From QHXQ01 sp036389375 (GTDB taxonomy: Bacteria; Acidobacteriota; Blastocatellia; Pyrinomonadales; Pyrinomonadaceae), in assembly GCA_036389375.1 (NCBI GenBank), contig DASVQA010000132.1:1-64000 (forward strand): DNA of 64,000 nucleotides. Reading direction: 5' to 3'. Within the stretch, counting starts at the first letter, position 1. Each line of letters opens with the position of its first letter. Of this stretch, positions 40,519 through 50,950 are shown piece by piece. Made by a program: the position numbers and the translations under genes. A model generated the notes under the pieces. The model ran no database searches, had not been told where the DNA came from, and saw only the letters and a list, made by a program, of their open reading frames with translations.

Positions 40519-41353
40519 AGATGTAAGCGCGCAGACTGCGGCAGCCAACACGGCGCGCACGCCGCACGCGCCCGCCGCCGTGCTGCTTGAAGCGCGGGGG
40601 TTGCACTTCGCCTACGCGGCGGGCTTGCCGGAAGTTGTCTCCGGCGCATCGCTCGCGCTGCGGCGGGGCACGCTCGCGGCGCTCATCGGCGCGAACGGTT
40701 CAGGCAAGTCGTCTCTGATCCGCCTGCTCGCCGGTCTGTTAGCGCCTGCGCGCGGCGAAGTTTTATTCGACGGCGTGCCGTTGCGCCGCATCGAAGCGCG
40801 CCAACGCGCGCGCCGCATCGCTTACGTGCCGCAGGCGACCGCCACCGTCTTTCCGCTGACCGCGCTCGAAGTGGTCTTGACGGGGCGTAGTCCTTACACG
40901 CAACGCTTCCGCTTCGAGAACGAGCGCGACCTAGCCATCGCGCACGCGGCGCTCGCGGCGGTGGAAGCCGCGCACCTCGCAGCGCGCAGCGTAACGGAAC
41001 TGTCGGGCGGCGAGCGGCAACTTGTCGCGCTCGCCCGCGCGCTCGCACAGGAACCCGACTGCCTGTTGCTCGACGAGCCTTCCGCCGCGCTCGATCTGAA
41101 ACATCGCGCCGGGTTGCTGCGCCACCTGCGCCGGCTGCGCGACGAACGGCAGATGACGGCGCTCGTCGTCACGCACGATCTGCAACTGCTCGACCCGGCG
41201 TTCGATGAAGTCTTCGCCATGCGCGCGGGCGCGGTCGTGGCGGCGGGTGCGCCCGGCGAGGTGTTGCGCGACGAGGTGCTCGCGGACGTTTACGCGGACG
41301 CGCACGTGCGGGCCCGCCAAGCCTTCGGGCGCACGTTCGTCTGGTCGGAATAA
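40499..41353 (+). CDS. btuD: Cobalamin ABC transporter ATPase (BtuD-like)
   Basis: The product has 284 residues. A GTG start at 40499 is chosen: it overlaps the BtuF stop and follows a GGAGG by 12 nt, while anything further upstream would read deep inside btuF. Motifs are Walker A GANGSGKSSLIRLLAG, Q-loop YVPQATATVF, signature LSGGERQLVALARAL, Walker B CLLLDEPSAALDLKH and the switch His VVTHDLQ. It powers import of cobalamin through the BtuC permease. The order F-D-C is a compact operon. Confidence 0.9.
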   Translation: MAASHNEDVSAQTAAANTARTPHAPAAVLLEARGLHFAYAAGLPEVVSGASLALRRGTLAALIGANGSGKSSLIRLLAGLLAPARGEVLFDGVPLRRIEARQRARRIAYVPQATATVFPLTALEVVLTGRSPYTQRFRFENERDLAIAHAALAAVEAAHLAARSVTELSGGERQLVALARALAQEPDCLLLDEPSAALDLKHRAGLLRHLRRLRDERQMTALVVTHDLQLLDPAFDEVFAMRAGAVVAAGAPGEVLRDEVLADVYADAHVRARQAFGRTFVWSE

Positions 41354-41441
41354 ATTTGAGCGCGAGCGATGAGCAGGCAGCAAGCGGCGCAAGCCGCAGC
41401 CCGCCCACACAGCAGGGCACATAAAGCCCGATTGAGAGTTG

Positions 41442-42512
41442 ATGCTTGAACGCGACGCAGTTTCAATCGAACCGGAGCGCGCACCTGTGGGTGCGACCAT
41501 TGAACCGGCGCGCATGAACAACGCGGGGACGCGGCTGTGGCGGGCGCTGGCGTTGCTGACGTTGTTACTCGTCGGCACAACGGTCGTCGCGCTGTGGCTC
41601 GGTTACGCGCCGATCAGTCTGGCGGCGCTGCGCGCGGACGAAGCGGCGCGGGCCCTGTTCTTCGGGCTGCGACTGCCGCGCGTGCTCCTCGCCGGGATGG
41701 TCGGCGGCAGCCTTGCGATGGTCGGCGCAAGTTTGCAGGCGCTCTTTCGCAATCCGTTGGCCGAACCTTTGACGCTCGGCGTGTCGGGCGGCGGCGCTTT
41801 GGGCGCAAGCGTCGCCATCGCGCTCGGCGCGGGCGCGAAGGTAGCGGGCGTGCCGTTCGTCTTTCTCGCGGCGTTCGCGGGCGCGGGGGTGGCGGTCTTG
41901 GTCGTCTATCGGCTGGCGCGCACGGGCGCGGTCGTGCTGCCGGGCGCACTGTTGCTGGCGGGCGTCGTGTTGAACTTCATCGCCGCGTCAGGCGTGGTGC
42001 TCATTCAATACTTCGCCGACTATTCGCGCGCGCTCCAAATCCTGCGCTGGACAATCGGCAGTCTAGACGTGGTGGGCTTCGATCTCATCTGGCGCATGGC
42101 GCTCTTTTTAGTGCCGGGCTGGCTGGTGCTGCTGCTCATGGCGCGCGACCTGCACCTCATCGCGGTGGACGAAGAGACGGCGGCGAGCCTCGGCGTCAAC
42201 GTGCGCCGCAGCGAGCGACTGGTGTACGCGGCGAGTTCCATGATCGTCGGCGTGACGGTTGCGGTCGGCGGCACAATCGGCTTCGTCGGTCTGATCGTGC
42301 CGCACGCCGTCCGCCTGTTGTTCGGTGAAGACGTGCGCGTGCTTCTGCCGTGCTCGTTCCTGCTCGGCGCGGCGTTCCTCATGCTCGCAGACCTCGTCGC
42401 GCGCACCGCACTCGGCACGGGCGAGCTACCCGTCGGCGCGATCACGGCCCTCGCGGGCGGGCCCGTCTTCCTGTGGCTGCTGCGCCGGCAGCAGCGGCTG
42501 GCGACAATGTGA
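41442..42512 (+). CDS. btuC: Cobalamin ABC transporter permease (BtuC/FecCD family)
   Basis: The product has 356 residues with nine to ten transmembrane helices. FecCD family segments are FFGLRLPRVLLAGMVGGSLA, SLQALFRNPLAEPLTLGVSG, GGTIGFVGLIVPHAVRLLFG and GTGELPVGAITALAGGPVF. The first 25 residues are polar and poorly conserved; ATG 41514 is a possible alternative start. The protein forms the membrane channel for the BtuF-bound corrinoid. Family members also carry heme or siderophores, so the assignment leans on the riboswitch. Confidence 0.9.
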   Translation: MLERDAVSIEPERAPVGATIEPARMNNAGTRLWRALALLTLLLVGTTVVALWLGYAPISLAALRADEAARALFFGLRLPRVLLAGMVGGSLAMVGASLQALFRNPLAEPLTLGVSGGGALGASVAIALGAGAKVAGVPFVFLAAFAGAGVAVLVVYRLARTGAVVLPGALLLAGVVLNFIAASGVVLIQYFADYSRALQILRWTIGSLDVVGFDLIWRMALFLVPGWLVLLLMARDLHLIAVDEETAASLGVNVRRSERLVYAASSMIVGVTVAVGGTIGFVGLIVPHAVRLLFGEDVRVLLPCSFLLGAAFLMLADLVARTALGTGELPVGAITALAGGPVFLWLLRRQQRLATM

Positions 42513-42585
42513 GAGGACGAGCAGGCAAACGTTAGCTGGCGCGCGTGATAGTTTGGCTGGCGAGCGCAACAGAGAGGCTGACGAA

Positions 42586-42942
42586 ATGATAAAACTTGAT
42601 CTCAAGCGATTTGATGCGCCGGACGAGACGCGCACCTTTGAGAAGGGCCGGTTCGAGTTGGTGCGGCTCGGCAACATGACGTTGGGGCGCGCAAGCTACG
42701 AGCCGGGCTGGCGTTGGTCGGCGCACGTGGGCGCGGGCGCGGGCGAGTTGCTTTGTCAGGTGGAGCATGTGGGCTTGGTTATCTCAGGCCGTGCGAAGGT
42801 GTTAATGGCGGACGGGCGCGAGATCGAGATGGGGCCGGGCGATCTCTTCAGCGTGCCGCCCGGCCATGATAGCTGGGTCGTGGGTGACGAGCCTTACGTG
42901 TCGCTTCACTTCATGGGCGCGGACGTGTACGCGGCCGACTAA
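42586..42942 (+). CDS. Cupin-domain protein
   Basis: The product has 118 residues. It is a single beta-barrel cupin: ASYEPGWRWSAHVGAGAGEL then VEHVGLVISGRAKVLMADG (motif 1 region) and GPGDLFSVPPGHDSWVVGDE (motif 2). The start at 42586 is preferred to the far upstream start, which overlaps btuC. Metal-binding His are few, so it may be a ligand-binding rather than catalytic cupin. It sits inside the cobalamin operon, 73 bp after btuC. Confidence 0.8.
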   Translation: MIKLDLKRFDAPDETRTFEKGRFELVRLGNMTLGRASYEPGWRWSAHVGAGAGELLCQVEHVGLVISGRAKVLMADGREIEMGPGDLFSVPPGHDSWVVGDEPYVSLHFMGADVYAAD

Positions 42943-42964
42943 GCGCCATGCAGGCGCAGGACGT

Positions 42965-43447
42965 ATGCGACTCTGGACATTGCACCCGCGCTATTTGGAC
43001 ACGCAGGGGCTGCTGGCGGCGTGGCGCGAGGGCTTGCTCGCGCAGAAGGTCTTGCACGGTGAGACACGCGGCTACAGACATCATCCGCAACTCACGCGGT
43101 TCAAGACCGCGCCCGACCCGCGCGGCGCAATCGCGGCCTACCTGCGCGGTCTCTACGCGGAAGCTTGCGCGCGCGGCTATCGCTTCGACGCGGAGAAGAT
43201 CGCAGCGGACGATTTCGCCGGCCGGTTAGACTGCACGCGCGGGCAACTACTCTACGAGTGGCAGCACCTGCGCGCGAAGCTACGCCAGCGCGACGCGCGC
43301 AAGTTCGCGGAGGTGCAGGCGCTCGCCGCGCCTGAGGCGCATCCGCTCTTTAACATCGTCGCGGGTGGTGTGGAGGCATGGGAAGTGACGAATGAAACTT
43401 ATCGGCCCGAATCCTCGGCGGCCAAGGCAAAGATGCGTGAGTCTTAA
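42965..43447 (+). CDS. Pyrimidine-dimer DNA glycosylase (T4 endonuclease V-like)
   Basis: The product has 160 residues. The N-terminal MRLWTLHPRYLDTQGLLAAW and LLAQKVLHGETRGYRHHPQL match the bacterial pyrimidine dimer DNA glycosylase/endonuclease V family, which starts repair of UV dimers in DNA. The start at 42965 gives the family N-terminus, which matters because the enzyme uses its N-terminal region in catalysis. The gene lies between the cupin and the adenosyltransferase; a link to cobalamin is not obvious. Confidence 0.88.
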   Translation: MRLWTLHPRYLDTQGLLAAWREGLLAQKVLHGETRGYRHHPQLTRFKTAPDPRGAIAAYLRGLYAEACARGYRFDAEKIAADDFAGRLDCTRGQLLYEWQHLRAKLRQRDARKFAEVQALAAPEAHPLFNIVAGGVEAWEVTNETYRPESSAAKAKMRES

Positions 43448-43465
43448 TCAATTGCGAGGAGCATT

Positions 43466-44041
43466 ATGAGCATAGCGACGAAGACAGGCGACAAAGGCCG
43501 GACGGCGCTCATTGGCGGCGAGCGGGTGGCGAAATCCGATCCGCGCGTCGAGGCTTATGGCACGATTGACGAGTTGACGGCGGCGCTCGGCTTTGCGCGC
43601 GCCATCTGCGCGGACGCGGAAGTGGGCGAGTTGACCAAACAGATTCAGCGCGAACTCTTTGCCGTGAGCGGCGCGGTGGCGAACCCCGCGAGCGTCGAGC
43701 GCGAGCCGCCCTACGTGACCGATGCGATGGTCGAGGCGCTGACCGCGCACGTCACCCGCATCGAAGCGATGGAAGGCATACTGGCCGATTGGTCTCTGCC
43801 CGGCGCACACGCGCCGGCCGCCGCATACGACATCGCCCGCACCATCTGTCGCCGCGCCGAACGCGCCGTCGTGCGGCTCGAAGAGACCGGCGCGGACATC
43901 CCCGTGCAGGCAATCGCCTACCTCAACCGCCTCTCCGACCTCATCTGGCTCCTGAGCCGGCTGCTCGAACTACGCGCCGGGGTCGTCTCACGCCTGCGCG
44001 ACGACGAACACACAGGCCCGCGCTGGTCAAGAGCATGGTAA
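43466..44041 (+). CDS. pduO: PduO-type ATP:cob(I)alamin adenosyltransferase
   Basis: The product has 191 residues. It transfers adenosyl from ATP to cob(I)alamin to make adenosylcobalamin. The ATP-binding motif is TKTGDKGRTALIGGERVAKS, followed by EAYGTIDELTAALGFAR. The second motif, ARTICRRAERAVVRL, fits the PduO family. It has the usual single-domain length. GAGGAGC lies before the ATG. It completes the route from outer membrane uptake to the active coenzyme within one gene string. Confidence 0.93.
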   Translation: MSIATKTGDKGRTALIGGERVAKSDPRVEAYGTIDELTAALGFARAICADAEVGELTKQIQRELFAVSGAVANPASVEREPPYVTDAMVEALTAHVTRIEAMEGILADWSLPGAHAPAAAYDIARTICRRAERAVVRLEETGADIPVQAIAYLNRLSDLIWLLSRLLELRAGVVSRLRDDEHTGPRWSRAW

Positions 44042-44077
44042 GAGATAGTCTGTGCCGCCCACGCCACGCACGTCGTG

Positions 44078-44485
44078 TCATTGCGGGTCGGATATAAGCA
44101 TCATTACTACCTGCCGCGTACGCCCGCCGTCGAACTCGCAGAGGAAAATACCTTGCCAGCGACCGAGCAGCAGCCGACCGTCGCTAAACGGCACGGTCAC
44201 GCTTGAGCCAACCAGCGAGGCCTTGATGTGGGCGTCGGAATTTTCTTCCCCATGACGAAAGTCCATGCCGTGTTGCGGGATGAGCGTGCGTAAGGCGTGG
44301 AGCATGTCGCGCGCTACGTCGGGGTCGGCGTTCTCGTTGACGGTGAGGCCAGCGGTCGTATGCTGCACGTAGAGGACGCACAGCCCCGCGCGTGCGCCGG
44401 ATTCGGTGAGGCGCGCCTGCACCTCGGCCGTGAACTCGACCAACTGCTCGCGCGCACGCGAATGCACCTTCAGCACGTACATCAT
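44078..44485 (-). CDS. yjbQ: YjbQ/UPF0047 family protein
   Basis: The product has 135 residues. The family signature is LYVQHTTAGLTVNENADPDV and HGEENSDAHIKASLVGSSVT, then LLLGRWQGIFLCEFDGGRTR. The His residues in QHTT and HGEENSDAH line a metal/active site. E. coli YjbQ has been linked to thiamin-phosphate synthase activity. It is a cytoplasmic trimer in known structures. Two adjacent ATGs occur at the start. The gene converges with pduO, with only 36 bp between the stop codons. Confidence 0.92.
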   Translation of the reverse strand: MMYVLKVHSRAREQLVEFTAEVQARLTESGARAGLCVLYVQHTTAGLTVNENADPDVARDMLHALRTLIPQHGMDFRHGEENSDAHIKASLVGSSVTVPFSDGRLLLGRWQGIFLCEFDGGRTRQVVMMLISDPQ

Positions 44486-44514
44486 GGCGTCTGCTACTTC
44501 CGCCCCCCGCGCGT

Positions 44515-46263
44515 TCAGGCTTGGATGAGCGAGTCTTTGTGCGCGCCGAGACCGTTGCGCCGGACTGTCTTGTTGGTCTTTCGCCGCGCGGCGAGCAACG
44601 GCAGGCGCAGGCGAAACGTCGCGCCCTGATCGAGTCCGGCGCTGGCCGCCTCAACCGTGCCGCCATGCAGTTCGACGATGTGGCGCACGATGGCGAGACC
44701 AAGTCCGAGTCCGCCATGTTGGCGCGTGGTCGTCGAATCGCCCTGCCGGAAACGGTCGAAGACGTAAGGGAGAAAGTCGGGCGCAATCCCTGCGCCGTTG
44801 TCCGCGACGGTGATCTCGGCGTGCTTGCCCGCGCTCGTCAAGCTGATCTCGACCGTGCCGCCCTCGGGGGTGAACTTGACCGCGTTGGCGAGCAGATTCC
44901 AGATGACCTGCTGCAAACGATCCGGGTCGCCTGAAACCAGCCCGCCGTTGCGCGCCAGCTTCATGTGCAGTTGAATGGACTTGGCATCGGCGGCCGGGCG
45001 CACTACGTCGGCTGCCGCTTCGATCACGTCCGCCAGTTCGACCGAGCGCACGTCGAGGCGCAGGCGGCCCGACACGATGCGCGAGATGTCGAGCAGGTCA
45101 GCGATCAGTTGCGCCTGTGCCTGCGCGCTCTTGTTGATGACCTGGAGCGCGTGCGCGCGGCCCTGTTCGTCGAGCATACCGAGTTGCAGCAATTCGACCC
45201 AACCCATCATTGAAGTGAGCGGCGTGCGCAGTTCGTGCGAGACGGTGGCGAGAAACTCGTCCTTCATGCGGTTGGCTTCCTGCGCCACGCGATAGAGTCG
45301 CTTCTGCTCGTCTATGTCCGTGTTTGTGCCGAACCACTTGACGACGCGGCCGTCCGCGCCGCGCATTGGCAGCGCGCGCCCCAGATGCCAGCGATACTCG
45401 CCATCGGCGCGGCGCAGCCGAAATTCGACCTCGTAGATCTCGCCCGTCGTCAGCGCATGTTGCCAGCGGGCCACACAGCCGGCCAGATCGTCCGGATGAA
45501 TAACGCGCTGCCACTCCCAGCCGAGCACTTCCGGCGAGTCCAACTCGTAGTATGCGAGCGTGCGTTGGTTGACGTAGTCGAGCATGCCGTCGGCGCGCGC
45601 CGTCCAGACCTGCTGCGGAATTGATTCGGCCAGAAAACGATAGTGCTGCTCATTGGCTTCGGCGGCGGCGCGGGCCTGCTGCTCGCGCACCAGCGACTCG
45701 GCGCGCTCCTGCTCGACGCGCACGCGCTCTGCCACCTCGCGGTCGAGTTCGACGTTGGCCCGCGCGAGCGCCAGCGTGTTGTGACGCAATTCAAGCTGCG
45801 TCACGGTCAGGCGCGCGAGTGCGCGCAACGCTTCCTGTTGTTCGGGCGTCAACTCGCGCGGTGTGAAGTCTATGACGCAGAGCGTGCCAAGCGTGTGCCC
45901 GTCGGCGGTTGTGAGCGGCGCACCGGCATAAAATCTGATCTTCGGATGCGTCGTGACGAGCGGGTTACTGCTGAAGCGTTCGTCTGCGAGCGCGTCGGGC
46001 ACGATGAAGAGATCGGGTTGCAGGATGGCGTGCGTGCAGAAGGCCAAGTCGCGCGGCGTCTCGGTCGCGTCCAGCCCGGTGCGCGCTTTGAACCATTGGC
46101 GCTCCTCGTCCACCAGCGAGACGAGCGCGACCGGCGTACCGCAGATATGCGCGGCGAGGCGCGTGATGCCGTCGTAAGCAGCTTCGGGCGCAGTATCGAG
46201 CACGGCCAACTGCCGCAGGGCTGCAAGCCGCGCGGCTTCATTGTGCGGGAGCGGATATTTCAT
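44515..46263 (-). CDS. GAF-PAS sensor histidine kinase
   Basis: The product has 582 residues. A GAF domain covers about residues 20-160 (TPVALVSLVDEERQWFKART). A coiled region (about 165-205) leads to a PAS/PAC domain (about 215-330, VWTARADGMLDYVNQRTLAY, EFRLRRADGEYRWHLGRALP). HisKA has the phospho-acceptor His in EFLATVSHELRTPLTSMMGW. HATPase_c has VIWNLLANAVKFTPEGGTVE, DNGAGIAPDF and GGLGLGLAIVRHIV. No transmembrane helix is seen, so it is a cytosolic sensor. No response regulator lies beside it. The start at 46263 is preferred. Confidence 0.92.
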   Translation of the reverse strand: MKYPLPHNEAARLAALRQLAVLDTAPEAAYDGITRLAAHICGTPVALVSLVDEERQWFKARTGLDATETPRDLAFCTHAILQPDLFIVPDALADERFSSNPLVTTHPKIRFYAGAPLTTADGHTLGTLCVIDFTPRELTPEQQEALRALARLTVTQLELRHNTLALARANVELDREVAERVRVEQERAESLVREQQARAAAEANEQHYRFLAESIPQQVWTARADGMLDYVNQRTLAYYELDSPEVLGWEWQRVIHPDDLAGCVARWQHALTTGEIYEVEFRLRRADGEYRWHLGRALPMRGADGRVVKWFGTNTDIDEQKRLYRVAQEANRMKDEFLATVSHELRTPLTSMMGWVELLQLGMLDEQGRAHALQVINKSAQAQAQLIADLLDISRIVSGRLRLDVRSVELADVIEAAADVVRPAADAKSIQLHMKLARNGGLVSGDPDRLQQVIWNLLANAVKFTPEGGTVEISLTSAGKHAEITVADNGAGIAPDFLPYVFDRFRQGDSTTTRQHGGLGLGLAIVRHIVELHGGTVEAASAGLDQGATFRLRLPLLAARRKTNKTVRRNGLGAHKDSLIQA

Positions 46264-46390
46264 AAAGCACAAAGGGAAAAGAGCAAGTGTGTAACGAATT
46301 AAGGTCAGGGAAAAGAACTACGTGGTCAGCACGGGCGATTATAACGCAGGCTGTGAGACGCGCCTAACCGACCCCCCTGCGCGCGAGACA

Positions 46391-46431
46391 AAAGCCTCTG
46401 CGCGCGCGCGCACGGCGCAAGCAGAGGCTTT
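46391..46431 (-). terminator. Terminator after bioY
   Basis: AAAGCCTCTGC (46391-46401) pairs with GCAGAGGCTTT (46421-46431), a perfect 11-bp stem with further GC pairs inside the loop. It lies 30 bp beyond the bioY stop codon and before the kinase gene. Confidence 0.85.
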
Positions 46432-46460
46432 AAGAATTAGCCGACAGTTTGTTGTTGGCT

Positions 46461-47057
46461 TTAACGCTGCCGCGTGCCCGTGCGACGAAGCAGCGCCCAG
46501 CCCGTAGGCAGCACGGCTGTGGCGAGCGCGAGCTTCACAAGGTCGCCCACGAGAAACGGCGCGACGCCCTGCATAAAGGCCGCTGCGGGCGACACGAAGC
46601 GCAGCAGCCCAAGCCAGCCGCCCGCTAGGATGACGAGCGAGCCGAGCGCCGCCGCCGCTGCCGCCGTCAGGAATCTGCGATCCCAACCGCGCTCCGCCAG
46701 CCAGCCCGTCACGCCGGCCGCCAACGGATAAGCGAGCAGGTAACCACTCGTCGGCGCAAACAAGAGGTGCGCCAGTCCGCCCCGCCCGAACGAGAAGAAC
46801 GGCAAACCGCACGCGCCCTCGAAGAGATACAGCAGCAGCGCGAGCGCGCCGAGCCGCCAGCCCAGAAGCGCGCCGGTCAGCAAGACCGCGAACGTCTGCA
46901 TCGTCACCGGCACGGGCGTGAACGGCAAAGGAATGGCGACCTGCGCCGCCAGCGCGGTCAGCAAACTGAACGCGACCACGAGCGCAAGTGAGCGCGACCA
47001 ATCCAGCGGCGCGTAGAGCGCGCCCGTCAACGTTTCAGCTTTGGCGTAAGTGTTCAT
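46461..47057 (-). CDS. bioY: Biotin transporter S component BioY
   Basis: The product has 198 residues with about six membrane segments. BioY marks are AAQVAIPLPFTPVPVTMQTF, LLYLFEGACGLPFFSFGRGG and APTSGYLLAYPLAAGVTGWL. It is the substrate-binding subunit of the ECF-type biotin importer; no EcfA or EcfT genes are next to it, so it works alone or with a shared module. A nonamer repeat array starts 3-5 nt upstream of its start codon, so no ribosome site is visible. The C-terminal WALLRRTGTRQR is basic. Confidence 0.93.
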   Translation of the reverse strand: MNTYAKAETLTGALYAPLDWSRSLALVVAFSLLTALAAQVAIPLPFTPVPVTMQTFAVLLTGALLGWRLGALALLLYLFEGACGLPFFSFGRGGLAHLLFAPTSGYLLAYPLAAGVTGWLAERGWDRRFLTAAAAAALGSLVILAGGWLGLLRFVSPAAAFMQGVAPFLVGDLVKLALATAVLPTGWALLRRTGTRQR

Positions 47058-47061
47058 AAGA

Positions 47062-47146
47062 AAGTCCAGAGAGTCTAGAGGGTCTAGAGAGTCCGGAGAG
47101 TCAGAACAGTCTTTCGACCCGCTAGACTCTGCGGACTCTCTGGACT
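47062..47146. repeat. Nonamer-array inverted repeat E (bioY-hppA gap)
   Basis: The left arm 47063-47103 is made of 9-nt units AGTCCAGAG, AGTCTAGAG, GGTCTAGAG, AGTCCGGAG and AGTC. The right arm 47116-47146 read on the other strand gives AGTCCAGAG, AGTCCGCAG, AGTCTAGCG, GGTC. The architecture matches the heptamer hairpins but with a 9-nt unit. It sits against the bioY start codon (47057, minus strand) and just after the hppA stop. Confidence 0.85.
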
Positions 47147-47159
47147 CGCCTGCCTCGTT

Positions 47160-49727
<2,568 letters not shown>

Positions 49728-49964
49728 GATTGAGCAATTCCTTTCGTTCGTTAACACCTGTGGTGAATAGACAAAAATTCGAGCATGCGCTGACCGCACA
49801 CGAGGGGCCGAACAGACGACGCGCCTGAGGCATTCCTGCGCGTCCCCTCAAAACTCAACGGCCCTTCTGTCGGCAAATCACGCTTAAGGGCAAGCATTAT
49901 TGCTGATTTTGCCCCGCCCTGTCTATCCGGCAACAAGAAGTGCGGCGCGGCTCACAATGCGGCC

Positions 49965-50915
49965 TTAGAGCATCCGGCGGCAGTTGTTCGACATCATGAT
50001 CAGGCTATTGTAGGCGTCTATGAAGCGGTCGCTGGAGAACAGACCCGGCTGCGGCTTCTTATTCTCGCGCAGGTTCCGCACCTTCTCCTTGCCCTCTTTG
50101 AGAAAGTCTCTGGCCGCACGCTCAACCGTCTGCCAGCAACTCACGCGGTCGCCCAACTCGGCGCGGTGCGCCGTGAAGTAGTTCGCCGCTTCATCTACGG
50201 ACTGCGTGTAGGCGTCGAGCGCGGACTGGTATTTGGCGAGATCAAACGGCTCGGCCTGACCCAGTTTGACCAACTGCTTGGCGCGCAGCATCACGGCGCG
50301 GCTGAAATAACTGAGATTGCGCCCTTGCTGCTGCTCGATCTCGCTCAACTCGCGCTCCTTGAAACGCTCGTCCTCGGCGTCGAGCGCGGTGTGAAACTGC
50401 TCGGACGCTTTATCGAAACTCTCGAAGGCGGCGAGGAGCGGGGCGTGCAGTTGTTTGCCCTTCGCAAAGTTGTCATCCTTGTAATCTTCCTGCCGGTAAT
50501 ACTCGGTGGCCTCTTTCAGCACGGGCGCTAGTTGTTGCAGCGCGGCGAGGTAGCCTTGTGCCGCCGCGTCCAGTTCGGCGCGAGGCGGCGGGGCGGCGGC
50601 ACCCTGCTTCAGCTTGTCGAAGCACGGCTCGATCTCGTTGCGGATATAAAGGCTCGTCGGCGCGTGGTCTTTCGCCGGCCCCTTCGCGCGATCAACGCGC
50701 GCCGTGTACTCGGCGTAGGTGTGATGCAAAGCGCCATCCACATCATTCAGGCACTGGACGTAAAGGTCGAGCTTCTGCCCGACGGCCGTCGTCTCCGTGC
50801 TTGCGCCTGAGCCTTTGAGTTTGGCGAGTTGGGTGCAGCCGGCATTGAGTGCGAGCATGATGAACAGCGCGCACGCGCACAAAGAGCGCGGGCGAACAAA
50901 TAGACGTGGGGGCAT
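49965..50915 (-). CDS. DUF3829 (YiiG-like) lipoprotein
   Basis: The product has 316 residues. The start at 50915 has GGAG 9 nt upstream and gives a lipoprotein signal (FIMLALNAGCTQ). The mature part is nearly all helical and follows the YiiG/DUF3829 pattern: KLDLYVQCLNDVDGALHHTY, YRQEDYKDDNFAKGKQLHAP, AEDERFKERELSEIEQQQGR and a C-terminal FIDAYNSLIMMSNNCRRML. Function is unknown. It follows cstA on the same strand, 36 bp after its stop, so the two may be co-transcribed. Confidence 0.87.
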   Translation of the reverse strand: MPPRLFVRPRSLCACALFIMLALNAGCTQLAKLKGSGASTETTAVGQKLDLYVQCLNDVDGALHHTYAEYTARVDRAKGPAKDHAPTSLYIRNEIEPCFDKLKQGAAAPPPRAELDAAAQGYLAALQQLAPVLKEATEYYRQEDYKDDNFAKGKQLHAPLLAAFESFDKASEQFHTALDAEDERFKERELSEIEQQQGRNLSYFSRAVMLRAKQLVKLGQAEPFDLAKYQSALDAYTQSVDEAANYFTAHRAELGDRVSCWQTVERAARDFLKEGKEKVRNLRENKKPQPGLFSSDRFIDAYNSLIMMSNNCRRML

Positions 50916-50950
50916 AAGCTTTACTCCTGCGAGAATTTTAATTGCGCGAG

